Assembly (NCBI GenBank): GCA_040754095.1
Contig: JBFMFO010000014.1
Coordinates: 1-64,000 of the forward strand
DNA: 64,000 nt
Reading direction: 5' to 3'
DNA from: QYQD01 sp040754095
GTDB taxonomy: Bacteria; Desulfobacterota; QYQD01
Positions 23,599 to 33,156 of the stretch are shown here, in pieces. The translations under genes and the position numbers were made by a program. Within the stretch, counting starts at the first letter, position 1, and each line of letters opens with the position of its first letter. Under the pieces are notes generated by a model. It saw only the letters and a list, made by a program, of their open reading frames with translations, was not told the DNA's origin and did no database searches.

Positions 23599-26412
23599 AT
23601 GGCTTCTAAAAATATAGTCATAAGGGGCGCCAAGCAACATAATCTCAAGAACATAGATGTTACCATCCCCCGCGATAAGCTCACCGTTATAACGGGCCTA
23701 AGCGGTTCCGGCAAGTCCACCCTGGCCTTTGATACCATCTACGCCGAAGGGCAACGTCGTTATGTGGAATCCCTGTCGGCTTATGCACGGCAATTTCTGG
23801 AGCAGATGGATAAACCGGATGTCGAATCCATTGAGGGCCTTTCTCCGGCTATTGCCATCGAGCAAAAGACAGTCAGTAAAAACCCTCGTTCTACAGTAGG
23901 CACAGTAACGGAAATTTATGACTATTTGCGGCTCCTTTTTGCCCGCATTGGCCGGCCTTTTTGTTATCAGTGCGGCCGCGAGATCCAGACTCAGACCATT
24001 GATCAAATGGTTGATTCCATTATGCGGCTAAGAGAAGGAAGCCGGATAATAATCATGGCCCCGATAGTAGTGCAGAAAAAGGGAGAGCATCAAAACGTCT
24101 GGCAGCGGCTCAGGAAAGAGGGCTTTGTCCGGGCCAGGGTCGACGGCCAAATTTTAAATTTAGAAGAGAGCCCAAGCCTTGATAAGCACAAGCGTCATAC
24201 TATTGAGGCGGTGATCGACCGTCTTGTTGTCCGGCCGGGCCTCGAGAGAAGGCTGGCCGATTCTCTTGACCTTGCCACTAAACTATCTGAAGGTATAGCC
24301 CTGGTGCAGGTAAACGAAGAGGAGGAAATATTTTTTAGCCAGAAACAGGCCTGCATCTATTGCGAGATCAGTCTGCCGGAGATGACTCCGCAGCTTTTTT
24401 CTTTTAACAATCCCCGAGGGGCCTGTCTGGCCTGTGACGGGCTGGGCGTCCGTCAATTTTTCGATCCCGATTTGATTATTCCCAACCCCAATTTGTCGCT
24501 CCGTGAAGGCGCCATCGCTCCCTGGTCGCACCGGCACGGCGTTCATTTTATACAAATACTGGAATCAGTGTCCGGACATTATCATTTCGAGATCCACACA
24601 CCTTTCAAGGCCCTTCCCGATCAGGCCAAAAAAATCTTGCTTTATGGCTCTAATGGGGAAGAAATATCATTCTCTTATGATAAGGACGGGCGCCGTCACT
24701 TCTATAGACAACCATTCGAAGGAATAATTCCGCAGCTTGAACGTCGTTACCGTGAAACGCCCTCCCGGTCAGCCCGGGAGGAGATTGAGCAATACATGAA
24801 CAAACAACCCTGTCCGGTTTGTAAGGGAGCCAGGCTCCGGAAAGAGGCCCTTTCGGTACGGGTTGGTCCCTGGGCTATAGATCAGATAGTGAATCTGGAC
24901 ATTAAAACGGCTATACAGGTATTTGAACGTCTGCCGCTTACGCAAAAGGAATTCGAGATTGCCGGACGTATATTAAGGGAGATAAACAGCCGCCTATCTT
25001 TTCTTAAAGAAGTGGGGCTGGATTACCTGACCTTAAACCGGACATCGGCTACTTTGTCCGGCGGCGAAGGCCAGCGCATCCGTCTGGCCACACAAATCGG
25101 TTCACAGATGGTGGGGGTCCTTTACGTACTGGACGAGCCGAGTATCGGCCTGCATCAGCGCGATCATGCCAGGCTTCTGGCTACATTGAAAAGACTGCGG
25201 GATACGGGCAATACGGTGCTGGTGGTTGAACACGATCCTGAAACAATTTGCTCTGCCGACTATGTTATCGACATGGGGCCGGGCGCAGGCCAGCATGGCG
25301 GCGAAGTGATTTTTGCCGGAACGCCGGCAGAACTGCTGCATGCCGGGGCATCCCTTACCGGGCAGTATTTATCCGGCCGGATGGCCATTCCCATACCGGC
25401 CGGGAGGCGTACCTTGGCGCATGGGTATATTACGGCGGTAGGGGCTTCTCAAAATAACTTGAAAAATATTACGGTAAAAATTCCCCTGGGGCAAATGGTG
25501 TGTGTCACCGGCGTATCCGGCTCAGGAAAGTCCACCCTGGTTATCGATACCTTGTACAAGGCACTGGCACAGAGGTTGTACCATTCAAAGGAAAGAGCGG
25601 GACGTGTGGAAAAGATCGACGGATTACATCTTATAGACAAGGTTATCGACCTGGATCAAAGTCCTATCGGGCGCACTCCGCGGTCCAATCCGGCTACTTA
25701 CACCGGACTTTTTGCGCCGATACGTGAGCTTTTTGCCCGCACGCCAGAGGCCAGGGCACGAGGCTATAAGGCCGGGAGGTTCAGTTTTAACGTGAAAGGC
25801 GGCCGATGTGAGGCCTGTGACGGCGACGGCCTGATCAAAATAGAGATGCATTTTTTGCCGGATGTTTATGTGACCTGCGAAAGTTGCCACGGTAAGCGTT
25901 ATAACCGGGAGACCCTGGAGATAAGATATAAAGACAAAACCATAGCCGATGCCCTGGACATGACCGTGGACGAAGCCTATCTGTTTTTTCAGAATATACC
26001 GGCTATAAAGGCCAGGTTGAAGATGCTGCGTGAAGTTGGTCTGGGCTATGTTCACCTTGGGCAGTCGGCAACCACACTGTCCGGTGGTGAGGCCCAGCGG
26101 GTCAAGTTGGCCAGGGAACTATCCGGGCGTAGTACCGGACGGACCCTCTATATCCTGGACGAACCTACAACCGGATTACATCCGGCAGACGTACACAAAC
26201 TGCTTGAGGTGCTTAATAGACTAGTCGAAGCGGGTAATACGGTGGTTATTATTGAGCACAATATGGACGTGATTAAGACGGCTGATTATGTCATTGATCT
26301 GGGACCGGAAGGCGGTGACGAAGGCGGCCGGGTGGTAGGCTCCGGTACTCCGGAGGAAATTTCCCGTTTGAAGCAGTCATATACCGGCCAATTTTTACGA
26401 AAGGTATTGTAA
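23599..26412 (+). CDS. uvrA: Excinuclease ABC subunit A
   Basis: UvrA is the damage-recognition ATPase of nucleotide excision repair. The 937-residue protein has two ABC ATPase modules (Walker A GLSGSGKST at 33-41 and GVSGSGKST in the second half), the zinc-finger cysteines (CYQCG, CIYC..CLACDGLG, CPVCKG, CEACDGDG..CESCHGKRYN), and signatures LSGGEGQRIRLA and LSGGEAQRVKLA. Length is normal. It is co-transcribed with pdxA. Confidence 0.98.
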   Translation: MASKNIVIRGAKQHNLKNIDVTIPRDKLTVITGLSGSGKSTLAFDTIYAEGQRRYVESLSAYARQFLEQMDKPDVESIEGLSPAIAIEQKTVSKNPRSTVGTVTEIYDYLRLLFARIGRPFCYQCGREIQTQTIDQMVDSIMRLREGSRIIIMAPIVVQKKGEHQNVWQRLRKEGFVRARVDGQILNLEESPSLDKHKRHTIEAVIDRLVVRPGLERRLADSLDLATKLSEGIALVQVNEEEEIFFSQKQACIYCEISLPEMTPQLFSFNNPRGACLACDGLGVRQFFDPDLIIPNPNLSLREGAIAPWSHRHGVHFIQILESVSGHYHFEIHTPFKALPDQAKKILLYGSNGEEISFSYDKDGRRHFYRQPFEGIIPQLERRYRETPSRSAREEIEQYMNKQPCPVCKGARLRKEALSVRVGPWAIDQIVNLDIKTAIQVFERLPLTQKEFEIAGRILREINSRLSFLKEVGLDYLTLNRTSATLSGGEGQRIRLATQIGSQMVGVLYVLDEPSIGLHQRDHARLLATLKRLRDTGNTVLVVEHDPETICSADYVIDMGPGAGQHGGEVIFAGTPAELLHAGASLTGQYLSGRMAIPIPAGRRTLAHGYITAVGASQNNLKNITVKIPLGQMVCVTGVSGSGKSTLVIDTLYKALAQRLYHSKERAGRVEKIDGLHLIDKVIDLDQSPIGRTPRSNPATYTGLFAPIRELFARTPEARARGYKAGRFSFNVKGGRCEACDGDGLIKIEMHFLPDVYVTCESCHGKRYNRETLEIRYKDKTIADALDMTVDEAYLFFQNIPAIKARLKMLREVGLGYVHLGQSATTLSGGEAQRVKLARELSGRSTGRTLYILDEPTTGLHPADVHKLLEVLNRLVEAGNTVVIIEHNMDVIKTADYVIDLGPEGGDEGGRVVGSGTPEEISRLKQSYTGQFLRKVL

Positions 26413-26645
26413 CCGTTCACCGTTGTTCGTTCACCGTTCACCGAAAAAGGAATTTTCGTGCTTTTGATGGAGAACGGCGGCCGAATAACGGAAAATACCT
26501 TCACCGTTTACCATGCGGAGTTTTTCACGTTTTTTGATGGGCGATGGTTGCGGAAAGTGCGATTACCATTGACTGTTCACCGAAAAAAGCTTTTCAGGTT
26601 CTTACGGACAACGGTGAACTGATAACGGTGAACGGATACAAGGTA
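26413..26645. repeat. Intergenic repeat region with CACCGTT/AACGGTG inverted motifs
   Basis: No gene is supported. The stretch is built from repeated GTTCACCG units on the left and CGGTGAAC units on the right, able to fold into an imperfect long hairpin. It resembles the CCGTTGTCCG-type filler at 42010-42100. It lies between convergent uvrA and rex and may supply termination. Confidence 0.5.
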
Positions 26646-27278
26646 TTAGCTCCTGTTGGATAGATAATAAGATAGTGAGTCTAATCTTAGAGTAAAATCA
26701 ACATATTCAACGACGATATCTCCAGGTACCCGGAGGATAACGGGGGCAAAGTTTAAAATCCCTTTTACCCCGGCCTCAATAGCCCGTTCAACGACTTGTT
26801 GCGCCCGGCCGGCCGGTGTAGTTATAACGCCGATCTCGAAAGGTTCTCGACTCACGACTTCTGTAATATCTTTCATATCCGAGATCTCTAATTCAGACCC
26901 TACCCTCTGCCCTATCTTACCGGGATCGACGTCAAAGGCGGCAACAAACCGGTATCCCTGGTTGATAAAATTTGGATAGTGGAGCAATGCCTGGCCTAGA
27001 TTTCCCACGCCAAAAAGGCCAAGCCGCCATTCTTTTCCCAGACCCAGGATGTTTTTTATATGCTGTAATAAATGCCCTGTATAATAACCTACCCCTCTCA
27101 CACCAAACTCACCGAAGTATGCCAGATCTTTACGCAGCTGAGCCGAGTTAACACCGCACTCGGCAGCCAATTTCTCTGATGATACGACTTCCAGTCCATC
27201 TCTTGACAATAAACTCAATTTTCGGCTGTACCTGGACAGCCTGTAAATGGTGGCAGGCGGAATCTTTATATATTTCAT
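26646..27278 (-). CDS. rex: Redox-sensing transcriptional repressor Rex
   Basis: Rex senses the NAD+/NADH ratio and represses fermentation or energy genes when NADH is low. The 210-residue protein has an N-terminal winged helix (residues 1-80, with VNSAQLRKDLAYFGEFG) and a Rossmann NADH domain (LFGVGNLGQALL). It lies downstream of the Fo ATP synthase genes behind a terminator, so it is a separate transcription unit. I did not find a convincing full Rex operator in the window. Confidence 0.95.
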   Translation of the reverse strand: MKYIKIPPATIYRLSRYSRKLSLLSRDGLEVVSSEKLAAECGVNSAQLRKDLAYFGEFGVRGVGYYTGHLLQHIKNILGLGKEWRLGLFGVGNLGQALLHYPNFINQGYRFVAAFDVDPGKIGQRVGSELEISDMKDITEVVSREPFEIGVITTPAGRAQQVVERAIEAGVKGILNFAPVILRVPGDIVVEYVDFTLRLDSLSYYLSNRS

Positions 27279-27317
27279 GCGCGGGTGTAACTCCAGGACG
27301 TTATTTTACTAGAAACA

Positions 27318-27354
27318 AAAACCGGGGCTGTAAAAGAATACAGCCCCGGTTTTT
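27318..27354 (-). terminator. Intrinsic terminator between atpE and rex
   Basis: A strong hairpin pairs AAACCGGGGCTGTA with TACAGCCCCGGTTT, flanked by A and T runs, 18 bp after the atpE stop. It terminates the Fo operon before rex. Confidence 0.85.
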
Positions 27355-27371
27355 AAAAGAAAAAACCTTAC

Positions 27372-27740
27372 TTAAGCCAGACCCATCAAGGTCAATACCT
27401 TGCTGGTCGCCGGGTTGGCAAATAGCATGATCAAACAAATAACCAAGGCATAGATAACCAAGGACTCGATCAGTGCCAAACCGATAATCATGGTAACCGT
27501 GATCTTGCCGGAGGCTTCCGGGTTGCGGGCTATACCCTCGCAGGCTGCCTTAATGGCCGCACTTTGTCCAAGAGCGCCACCGAAAGCGGCAACAGCGATA
27601 CAAGCACCCGAGGCTATGACAGTCCAAATGAAGAAGTCTAACCCTGCCGTCTTGGCATCAGCCGTCTCCTGACCAAAGGCGACAGAGGCCATACCCATTG
27701 TAAGGACCACGAGTAAAGATACTAATAGCGCCTTTTTCAT
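27372..27740 (-). CDS. atpE: ATP synthase subunit c, with Na+-type ligand residues
   Basis: This subunit forms the rotor ring. The 122-residue protein has an N-terminal signal-like extension (about 1-24) and two helices. The carboxylate Glu92 lies in ALIESLVIY. Gln59 in helix 1 and Glu92, Ser93 and Tyr97 in helix 2 match the Q32/E65/S66/Y70 Na+ ligands of the Ilyobacter tartaricus ring at the same spacing (33 residues between Q and E); Thr67 is Leu here. Na+ coupling is therefore possible but not proven. It is the last gene of the Fo operon. Confidence 0.95.
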   Translation of the reverse strand: MKKALLVSLLVVLTMGMASVAFGQETADAKTAGLDFFIWTVIASGACIAVAAFGGALGQSAAIKAACEGIARNPEASGKITVTMIIGLALIESLVIYALVICLIMLFANPATSKVLTLMGLA

Positions 27741-27803
27741 CTCTAATATCCCCCCTTTCTATATAATATTTTATTTACTGCCTTCTTCCAAAAGGTTGTC
27801 ATT

Positions 27804-28517
27804 TTAATGAGCGTGTTCCATGGCCCCTGTAAAATAGAGTATAGACAGGAGCACAAAAACAAAGGCCTGTACAAAGCAGACAAATACACCCAGGGCCATT
27901 ATTGGCAACGGCCCCAAAAACGCGCCTGCCAGCAGGAAGAGTAGCCCGAGCAATACTTCCTTGGCCATGATATTGCCAAAAAGTCGTATAGACAGCGACA
28001 GAATGCGTGCGAAGTGTCCTATAAGCTCTATAGGAAGCATAAGGGGCGCCAGCCAGCTGACCGGACCCATAAAATGTTTGACATACTTTACCCCGTGGAA
28101 TTTGACCCCTAAAATATGAGTGGTTATGAACACAGTAATGGCCAGTGATAGGGTCGTGTTTACATTGGCGGTTGGGGACATAAATCCGGGGAAAAGCCCG
28201 ATAAGATTAGCTATAAAGATGTAAATTCCCAATGTAGCAATCATAGGAAGCATTAATTTTGCCCCTTCTTCGCCCATATTCTCAGCCGCAAAGCCTTCTA
28301 TGCCGGAAATTACAGCCTCAAAAAAATTTTGCCCCTTGCCGGGGATCATTTGGATTTTACCGACAAAAAGCTTGGCAGAGAGGATCAGTACGAGCATGAC
28401 GAACCAGGCATTCGTTACATGTGGCGCGATTATCTTGGGCAATAGGCCATGCCCACCATGTACCGGCAGATGAAACAGCTCCAGTAACAGGTTGATAAAC
28501 AGGATTGGATGTTCCAT
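27804..28517 (-). CDS. atpB: ATP synthase subunit a
   Basis: Subunit a forms the stator half-channels next to the c-ring. The 237-residue protein has five to six membrane helices. The essential Arg is in LSLSIRLFGNIMAKEVLL. It lies between atpI (3 bp gap) and atpE. The F1 and b subunit genes are not here, so the Fo a/c genes are split from F1, as in several deltaproteobacteria. Confidence 0.96.
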   Translation of the reverse strand: MEHPILFINLLLELFHLPVHGGHGLLPKIIAPHVTNAWFVMLVLILSAKLFVGKIQMIPGKGQNFFEAVISGIEGFAAENMGEEGAKLMLPMIATLGIYIFIANLIGLFPGFMSPTANVNTTLSLAITVFITTHILGVKFHGVKYVKHFMGPVSWLAPLMLPIELIGHFARILSLSIRLFGNIMAKEVLLGLLFLLAGAFLGPLPIMALGVFVCFVQAFVFVLLSILYFTGAMEHAH

Positions 28518-28520
28518 GGA

Positions 28521-28922
28521 TTAAGTTGCCTCCTTTGTCCTGATGATCTTCCACAATTCTGTGAAAGCAATTACCATAATATTAATAACAACTACCGAAA
28601 GTCCGGTAAGCAGCCCTAAAGGATGTACCATCTTATTCACTATCAGTTCATAAAGGACACCCCCGATAATTATCAGGCGCAGATAGTACTTGACGTAATA
28701 AATGGCCTTGTGGCCAAAAACAACCTGTTGATCAAATATCTTCCGGAGCGCCGTCTGAAGCCAGTAAAAATTAAAACCGGCTATTATTCCCCCGGCCAAT
28801 ATACCCAGGGCAAAATCTAGCGAGGCGAAGATGCCCCCGAAGAGAGTCAGAATTAGACACAATATCAGACTGGGAACCTGTACTTTTTTTATCAATTGTG
28901 TCGAACGCCAAAAATCTAACAT
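28521..28922 (-). CDS. ATP synthase assembly protein I (AtpI-like)
   Basis: A small membrane protein of 133 residues with four hydrophobic segments, in the position of atpI upstream of atpB. AtpI proteins help c-ring assembly. I chose the ATG at 28922 (MLDFWRS) because the longer frame from 29012 would overlap the upstream atpZ-like gene by 85 bp. The assignment rests on topology and position more than on sequence motifs. Confidence 0.75.
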   Translation of the reverse strand: MLDFWRSTQLIKKVQVPSLILCLILTLFGGIFASLDFALGILAGGIIAGFNFYWLQTALRKIFDQQVVFGHKAIYYVKYYLRLIIIGGVLYELIVNKMVHPLGLLTGLSVVVINIMVIAFTELWKIIRTKEAT

Positions 28923-28927
28923 GGTCG

Positions 28928-29152
28928 TTATAAATCCTTCCGTCTGGCCAGCTGCACCAGATTCCGAAATCCGGCTACGACTCCTAAAATAAGAAAAATA
29001 ACGGTTAGCCATGGTTTCGTGCGTCCGCCGAACACATACTCATCCAATGCGTAGCCTATAAAGAACCCGACGAATACGGAAGCGGCTACGGCTATGCCGA
29101 TAGTGCTAACGTCTCCAATCAGCCTAAAAAGCCTCTTTACGTCTTCCTTCAT
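28928..29152 (-). CDS. AtpZ/AtpQ-like small membrane protein
   Basis: The 74-residue protein has two transmembrane helices, one with the GFFIGYALDEYVFGGRTKPW segment typical of AtpZ/AtpI-type proteins encoded at the start of atp operons. These are proposed to aid Mg2+/Ca2+ uptake or assembly. It is the first gene of the Fo operon, 5 bp before the atpI-like gene. Confidence 0.8.
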   Translation of the reverse strand: MKEDVKRLFRLIGDVSTIGIAVAASVFVGFFIGYALDEYVFGGRTKPWLTVIFLILGVVAGFRNLVQLARRKDL

Positions 29153-29261
29153 TGGACAGCCTGTATAGTTGACTGCCGGGACTATTTCAAATAACAGGGC
29201 AAAAACAAGTTACTTGGTATCATAGCGCCCCGGTAAAGTCAACATTTTTTTGAATAGCGAT

Positions 29262-30545
29262 TCATAAAACCTTAAAGTATTCCTCCGCGGCATCCAATAT
29301 TCTATCAATATCTTCCTTTGTATGCGCGAGCGAGATGAATATGGCCTCAAACTGTGAGGGGGGCAGATAGACACCCTTTTCCAGCATGCCCCGATAGAAC
29401 CCGGCAAAGCAATTTGTATCGCTGGTCAGCGCAGACTTAAAGTCAAATACATCATCCTTTGTAAAAAATATGGTCATGAGGGAGCCGGCACGGTTGACCC
29501 GGGCCGGGATGGAATAGCGCCGGATAAGCCCATTGATATTTTTCTCCAGGTATGCGCCTTTCCCCTCCAGGTCTTCATAACCGCCTTTTTGGGAAAGTAT
29601 TTTTAATGTAGCTATGCCGGCAGTTACAGCCAGAGGATTGCCGGAGAGGGTCCCGGCCTGATAGACATCTCCCTCCGGGGCAATCCGTAACATGATGTCT
29701 TTACGACCACCATAGGCCCCCACGGGCAGCCCGCCCCCGATAATCTTGCCCAGACAGGTTAAGTCCGGGGAAATACCATAGTAGGACTGTGCGCCACCCA
29801 AAGACATTCGGAATCCACTGATCACCTCATCGAAAATAAGCAGGACACCCTGTTTTTCTGTGAGTTCCCTTACCGTTTTTAAATATCCCTCGCGGGGTAG
29901 GACCACGCCCATGTTGCCGGGTACAGGCTCAATAATAAAACAGGCCACCTCCCCGCCTTCCTTTTCCAGAACCTTGGCCAGGGCATCGGCATCGTTATAT
30001 GGAATGGATATAGTATGGCCGGCAATCTCTTCCGGCACGCCCGGGCTGCCCGGTATGCCCAGAGTGGCGACACCGGAGCCAGCCATAACGAGAAATGCGT
30101 CTCCATGCCCATGATAACAACCATCGCATTTAATGATCTTCTTACGCCCTGTATAAGCCCTGGCTAAACGGACGGCACTCATGGTGGCTTCGGTGCCGGA
30201 ACTGGTCAGTCGAACCATTTCCAGTGAGGGGACAGATTCAATAAGTAATTCAGCCAATTCAACTTCGAGGGGAGTGGGAGCGCCAAAGCTGGTCCCGTTT
30301 TCGAGCGCCTTTCTTAAAGCGGCGGTGACTTCGGGGTGGGCATGGCCCAGGATCATCGGTCCCCAGGAACCGACACAGTCAATGAAGGCGTTGCCGTCAA
30401 CGTCGTATATTTTAGAACCGGAGGCCCTGGCTATAAAAAGGGGGTCGCATCCCACGGAACGGCAGGCGCGAACCGGGCTGTTTACGCCTCCGGGGATAAC
30501 ATCCTTTGCCTTCGCAAAGTAGGCCTGGGAACGCTCTCTTTTCAC
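29262..30545 (-). CDS. hemL: Glutamate-1-semialdehyde 2,1-aminomutase
   Basis: HemL makes 5-aminolevulinate from glutamate-1-semialdehyde, the first committed tetrapyrrole step in the C5 pathway. The 427-residue PLP enzyme has GVNSPVRA at the N-terminus, FDEVISGFR, and the catalytic Lys segment LGKIIGGGLPVGAYGG. Its start overlaps the upstream siroheme decarboxylase gene by 4 bp, linking early and Ahb-specific heme steps in a second locus. Confidence 0.97.
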   Translation of the reverse strand: MKRERSQAYFAKAKDVIPGGVNSPVRACRSVGCDPLFIARASGSKIYDVDGNAFIDCVGSWGPMILGHAHPEVTAALRKALENGTSFGAPTPLEVELAELLIESVPSLEMVRLTSSGTEATMSAVRLARAYTGRKKIIKCDGCYHGHGDAFLVMAGSGVATLGIPGSPGVPEEIAGHTISIPYNDADALAKVLEKEGGEVACFIIEPVPGNMGVVLPREGYLKTVRELTEKQGVLLIFDEVISGFRMSLGGAQSYYGISPDLTCLGKIIGGGLPVGAYGGRKDIMLRIAPEGDVYQAGTLSGNPLAVTAGIATLKILSQKGGYEDLEGKGAYLEKNINGLIRRYSIPARVNRAGSLMTIFFTKDDVFDFKSALTSDTNCFAGFYRGMLEKGVYLPPSQFEAIFISLAHTKEDIDRILDAAEEYFKVL

Positions 30546-31045
30546 ACCTGTTCCTCCCTGAAGTACGTGATATTAGATCTTTTTAATTCTTTTTCACTGA
30601 ATAGTATCTGATAGTCGGTTATTCCGGTCTTTTCCGCCAGTTCCCGGGCCACGGCATGACATTCGGCCTCGGTTTGACCATGCACCATGGTATAAATATT
30701 ATAGGGCCACCCGGGTATTGTCCTGCGTTGATAGCAGTGGGTCACTTTTTTAAAAGAGGCCATGATCCGGCCCGCATTTTCTATCTTCTCATCATCTGCA
30801 TGCCAGGCGATCATGGCATTGGCGGCATATCCGGAGATCTGGTGCTGCAGTGTAGCACCAAAGCGGCGTATGTACCCTTCTTTGCAAAGATTCCTTACAC
30901 ATGCCAAAAATTCTTCTTCAGACAGCCCGGCCCTTTCAGCCAGTATCTGAAAGGGTCTCTCTGCCGAAGGAATTCCATCTTGCAAAACCTGTATTACCCT
31001 TTTTTCCTTAGAAGTAAGGACTGCTTTTTGTGGGACTGTGTCCAT
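30542..31045 (-). CDS. Siroheme decarboxylase subunit (second AhbA/AhbB paralogue)
   Basis: The 167-residue Lrp/AsnC-like protein has an N-terminal winged helix (KRVIQVLQDGIPSAERPF) and a ligand domain with THCYQRRTIPGWPYNIYTMVHG. This is the second of the two characteristic variants in NirL/NirH and Ahb subunits, complementing the HNYLR..NVWFT type at 11162-11605. Together they should form the siroheme decarboxylase heterodimer. It is operonic with hemL and the UPF0016 gene. Confidence 0.88.
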   Translation of the reverse strand: MDTVPQKAVLTSKEKRVIQVLQDGIPSAERPFQILAERAGLSEEEFLACVRNLCKEGYIRRFGATLQHQISGYAANAMIAWHADDEKIENAGRIMASFKKVTHCYQRRTIPGWPYNIYTMVHGQTEAECHAVARELAEKTGITDYQILFSEKELKRSNITYFREEQV

Positions 31046-31047
31046 GG

Positions 31048-31320
31048 TTAAAGTTTTCCCATGATCATGGCTATGCCTAATAAAATAAACAGGAGGCCCG
31101 CGCCTATTCGGATGTACTCCGGCGAAACAATGTTCATAACAAACCCGCCGACCGTTACCCCTATTAAAGTAGATGCAATAAGGGCCAGGGAAGCCCCCAG
31201 AAAAATAGCCCAGCGCTTCTCACTGGAAGCAGCCAGTGAAAAGGTGGCCAGTTGAGTTTTATCGCCTAATTCAGCCAGAAAGATGGCAATAAATGTGCTG
31301 GTGAAGAGCTTTAGATCCAT
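31048..31320 (-). CDS. UPF0016/GDT1-family small membrane cation transporter
   Basis: The 90-residue protein has three hydrophobic helices and the family signature E-x-G-D-K-T (FLAELGDKTQLATFSLAA). Bacterial half-size members carry one such repeat and probably dimerise; homologues export Mn2+ or exchange Ca2+/Mn2+ for H+. I chose the ATG at 31320 because GAGG lies 7 nt upstream. It is 2 bp upstream of the siroheme decarboxylase subunit gene. Confidence 0.88.
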   Translation of the reverse strand: MDLKLFTSTFIAIFLAELGDKTQLATFSLAASSEKRWAIFLGASLALIASTLIGVTVGGFVMNIVSPEYIRIGAGLLFILLGIAMIMGKL

Positions 31321-31404
31321 ACGGAGCCTCAAAAATAAATTTCAGGCAGTCTGTTTGCTTCTAAATTTTGTATTTTTAACACATCTTCCTCTTTAAGAAA
31401 AGCA

Positions 31405-31439
31405 AAAACCCCGGCCACCTGGAGATGACCGGGGTTTTC
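31405..31439 (-). terminator. Intrinsic terminator of groES-groEL
   Basis: A hairpin pairs AAAACCCCGG with CCGGGGTTTT across a 14-nt loop and is followed by T residues in the minus direction, 23 bp after the groEL stop. Confidence 0.85.
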
Positions 31440-31461
31440 TTCTCGATACCGGGTCCGTATC

Positions 31462-33096
31462 TTAGTACATACCACCCATACCGCCACCCGGGGGCATTGG
31501 GGGCATTTTGGATTCCCTTTCTTCCGGTTTTTCTGCCACCATGGCCTCGGTTGTAAGCAAGAGACCGGCTACACTGGCCGCATTCTGCAGGGCAAAACGC
31601 GTTACCTTAGTCGGATCAATGACACCGGCCTTAATCAGGTCTTCAAATTCACCTGTCTCAGCGTTGAACCCTACAGCATTCTTTTCTTTTTTGACGTGCT
31701 CGACAATCACCGACCCCTCGTTCCCGGCGTTATTGGCAATCTGACGCACAGGTTCCTCAAGGGCTCGCTTGATCAGGTTAACACCGATCTGCTCATCACC
31801 ATGGAGCTTCAACTTATCCAGGGCCGGAATGCAGCGAACAAGGGCCACGCCGCCGCCGGGCACTATCCCTTCCTCCACGGCTGCCCTGGTAGCGTTTAGG
31901 GCGTCTTCCACGCGGGCCTTCTTTTCCTTCATTTCCGTTTCAGTGGCCGCGCCTACATTTATTACCGCCACACCGCCGATTAGCTTAGCCAAACGCTCCT
32001 GCAACTTTTCGCGATCGTAGTCGGACGTAGTCTCTTCAATCTGGGTGCGAATCTGTTTTACCCGTCCTTCCAATGCCGAACGCTCACCGCCACCATCGAC
32101 TATGGTTGTATTGTCCTTGTCTATGGTAATGCGTTTGGCAGTCCCCAGGTCCTTCAGGGTGATATTTTCCAGTTTGATGCCCAGGTCTTCAGAGATAACC
32201 TGCCCGCCGGTCAGGATGGCTATATCCTCCAGCATGGCCTTTCTTCTGTCGCCAAAGCCGGGGGCCTTGACCGCGGCACACTGCAAGGTGCCACGAAGTT
32301 TATTCACCACTAACGTGGCCAGGGCCTCGCCTTCGACGTCCTCGGCTATAATCATAAGGGGTCTCCCCATTTTGGCAATCTGCTCCAATATTGGGAGCAA
32401 GTCCTTCATGTTGCTGATTTTTTTCTCATTGAGCAGGATGTAGGGATCGCTTAAGGCCGCCTCCATCTTTTCCGGATCGGTAACAAAGTAAGGCGAGACA
32501 TAGCCGCGGTCAAACTGCATACCCTCGACTACATCCAGGGTAGTCTCCATGCTCTTGGCCTCTTCTACCGTGATTACGCCTTCCTTACCTACTTTTTCCA
32601 TGGCTTCGGCGATTATATTGCCGATAGTGGAATCATTATTAGCAGAAATCGTTCCCACTTGGGCGATCTCCTTCTGATCCTTGGTTGGTTTGCTGATCTT
32701 TTTGAGTTCGTCCACTACCGCCTCAACCGCCTTGTCGATGCCGCGTTTAATGGCCATGGGGTTATTGCCGGCGGCCACAAGTTTTGAACCCTCAGCATAG
32801 ATGGACTGGGCCAGGATGGTAGCGGTTGTCGTGCCGTCCCCGGCTACATCGCTGGTCTTGGAGGCGACTTCCTTTACCATCTGCGCCCCCATATTCTCAA
32901 ATTTATCGGCAAGCTCGATCTCTTTGGCTACCGTAACACCATCTTTGGTGATCAGGGGGGAACCGAAACTTTTCTCTATTACAACATTGCGCCCCTTTGG
33001 TCCCAAGGTTACCTTTACCGCGTTGGCCAGGGTACTTACGCCCTTTAACATGGCCTCTCTGGCCTTAACATCATATTTTATCTCTTTTGCTGGCAT
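31462..33096 (-). CDS. groL: Chaperonin GroEL
   Basis: The 544-residue 60-kDa chaperonin has the full-length conserved sequence, including VTLGPKGRNVV near the N-terminus, ATP-site DGTTTATILAQ, and the GGM-rich C-terminal tail (PPGGGMGGMY). It is co-transcribed with groES (60 bp gap), under CIRCE control. Confidence 0.99.
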   Translation of the reverse strand: MPAKEIKYDVKAREAMLKGVSTLANAVKVTLGPKGRNVVIEKSFGSPLITKDGVTVAKEIELADKFENMGAQMVKEVASKTSDVAGDGTTTATILAQSIYAEGSKLVAAGNNPMAIKRGIDKAVEAVVDELKKISKPTKDQKEIAQVGTISANNDSTIGNIIAEAMEKVGKEGVITVEEAKSMETTLDVVEGMQFDRGYVSPYFVTDPEKMEAALSDPYILLNEKKISNMKDLLPILEQIAKMGRPLMIIAEDVEGEALATLVVNKLRGTLQCAAVKAPGFGDRRKAMLEDIAILTGGQVISEDLGIKLENITLKDLGTAKRITIDKDNTTIVDGGGERSALEGRVKQIRTQIEETTSDYDREKLQERLAKLIGGVAVINVGAATETEMKEKKARVEDALNATRAAVEEGIVPGGGVALVRCIPALDKLKLHGDEQIGVNLIKRALEEPVRQIANNAGNEGSVIVEHVKKEKNAVGFNAETGEFEDLIKAGVIDPTKVTRFALQNAASVAGLLLTTEAMVAEKPEERESKMPPMPPGGGMGGMY

Positions 33097-33156
33097 GACT
33101 TCCTCCTTAATTTACTTGCTTAATTTACTGTTATTTTTAGATTAATCTGACACACT

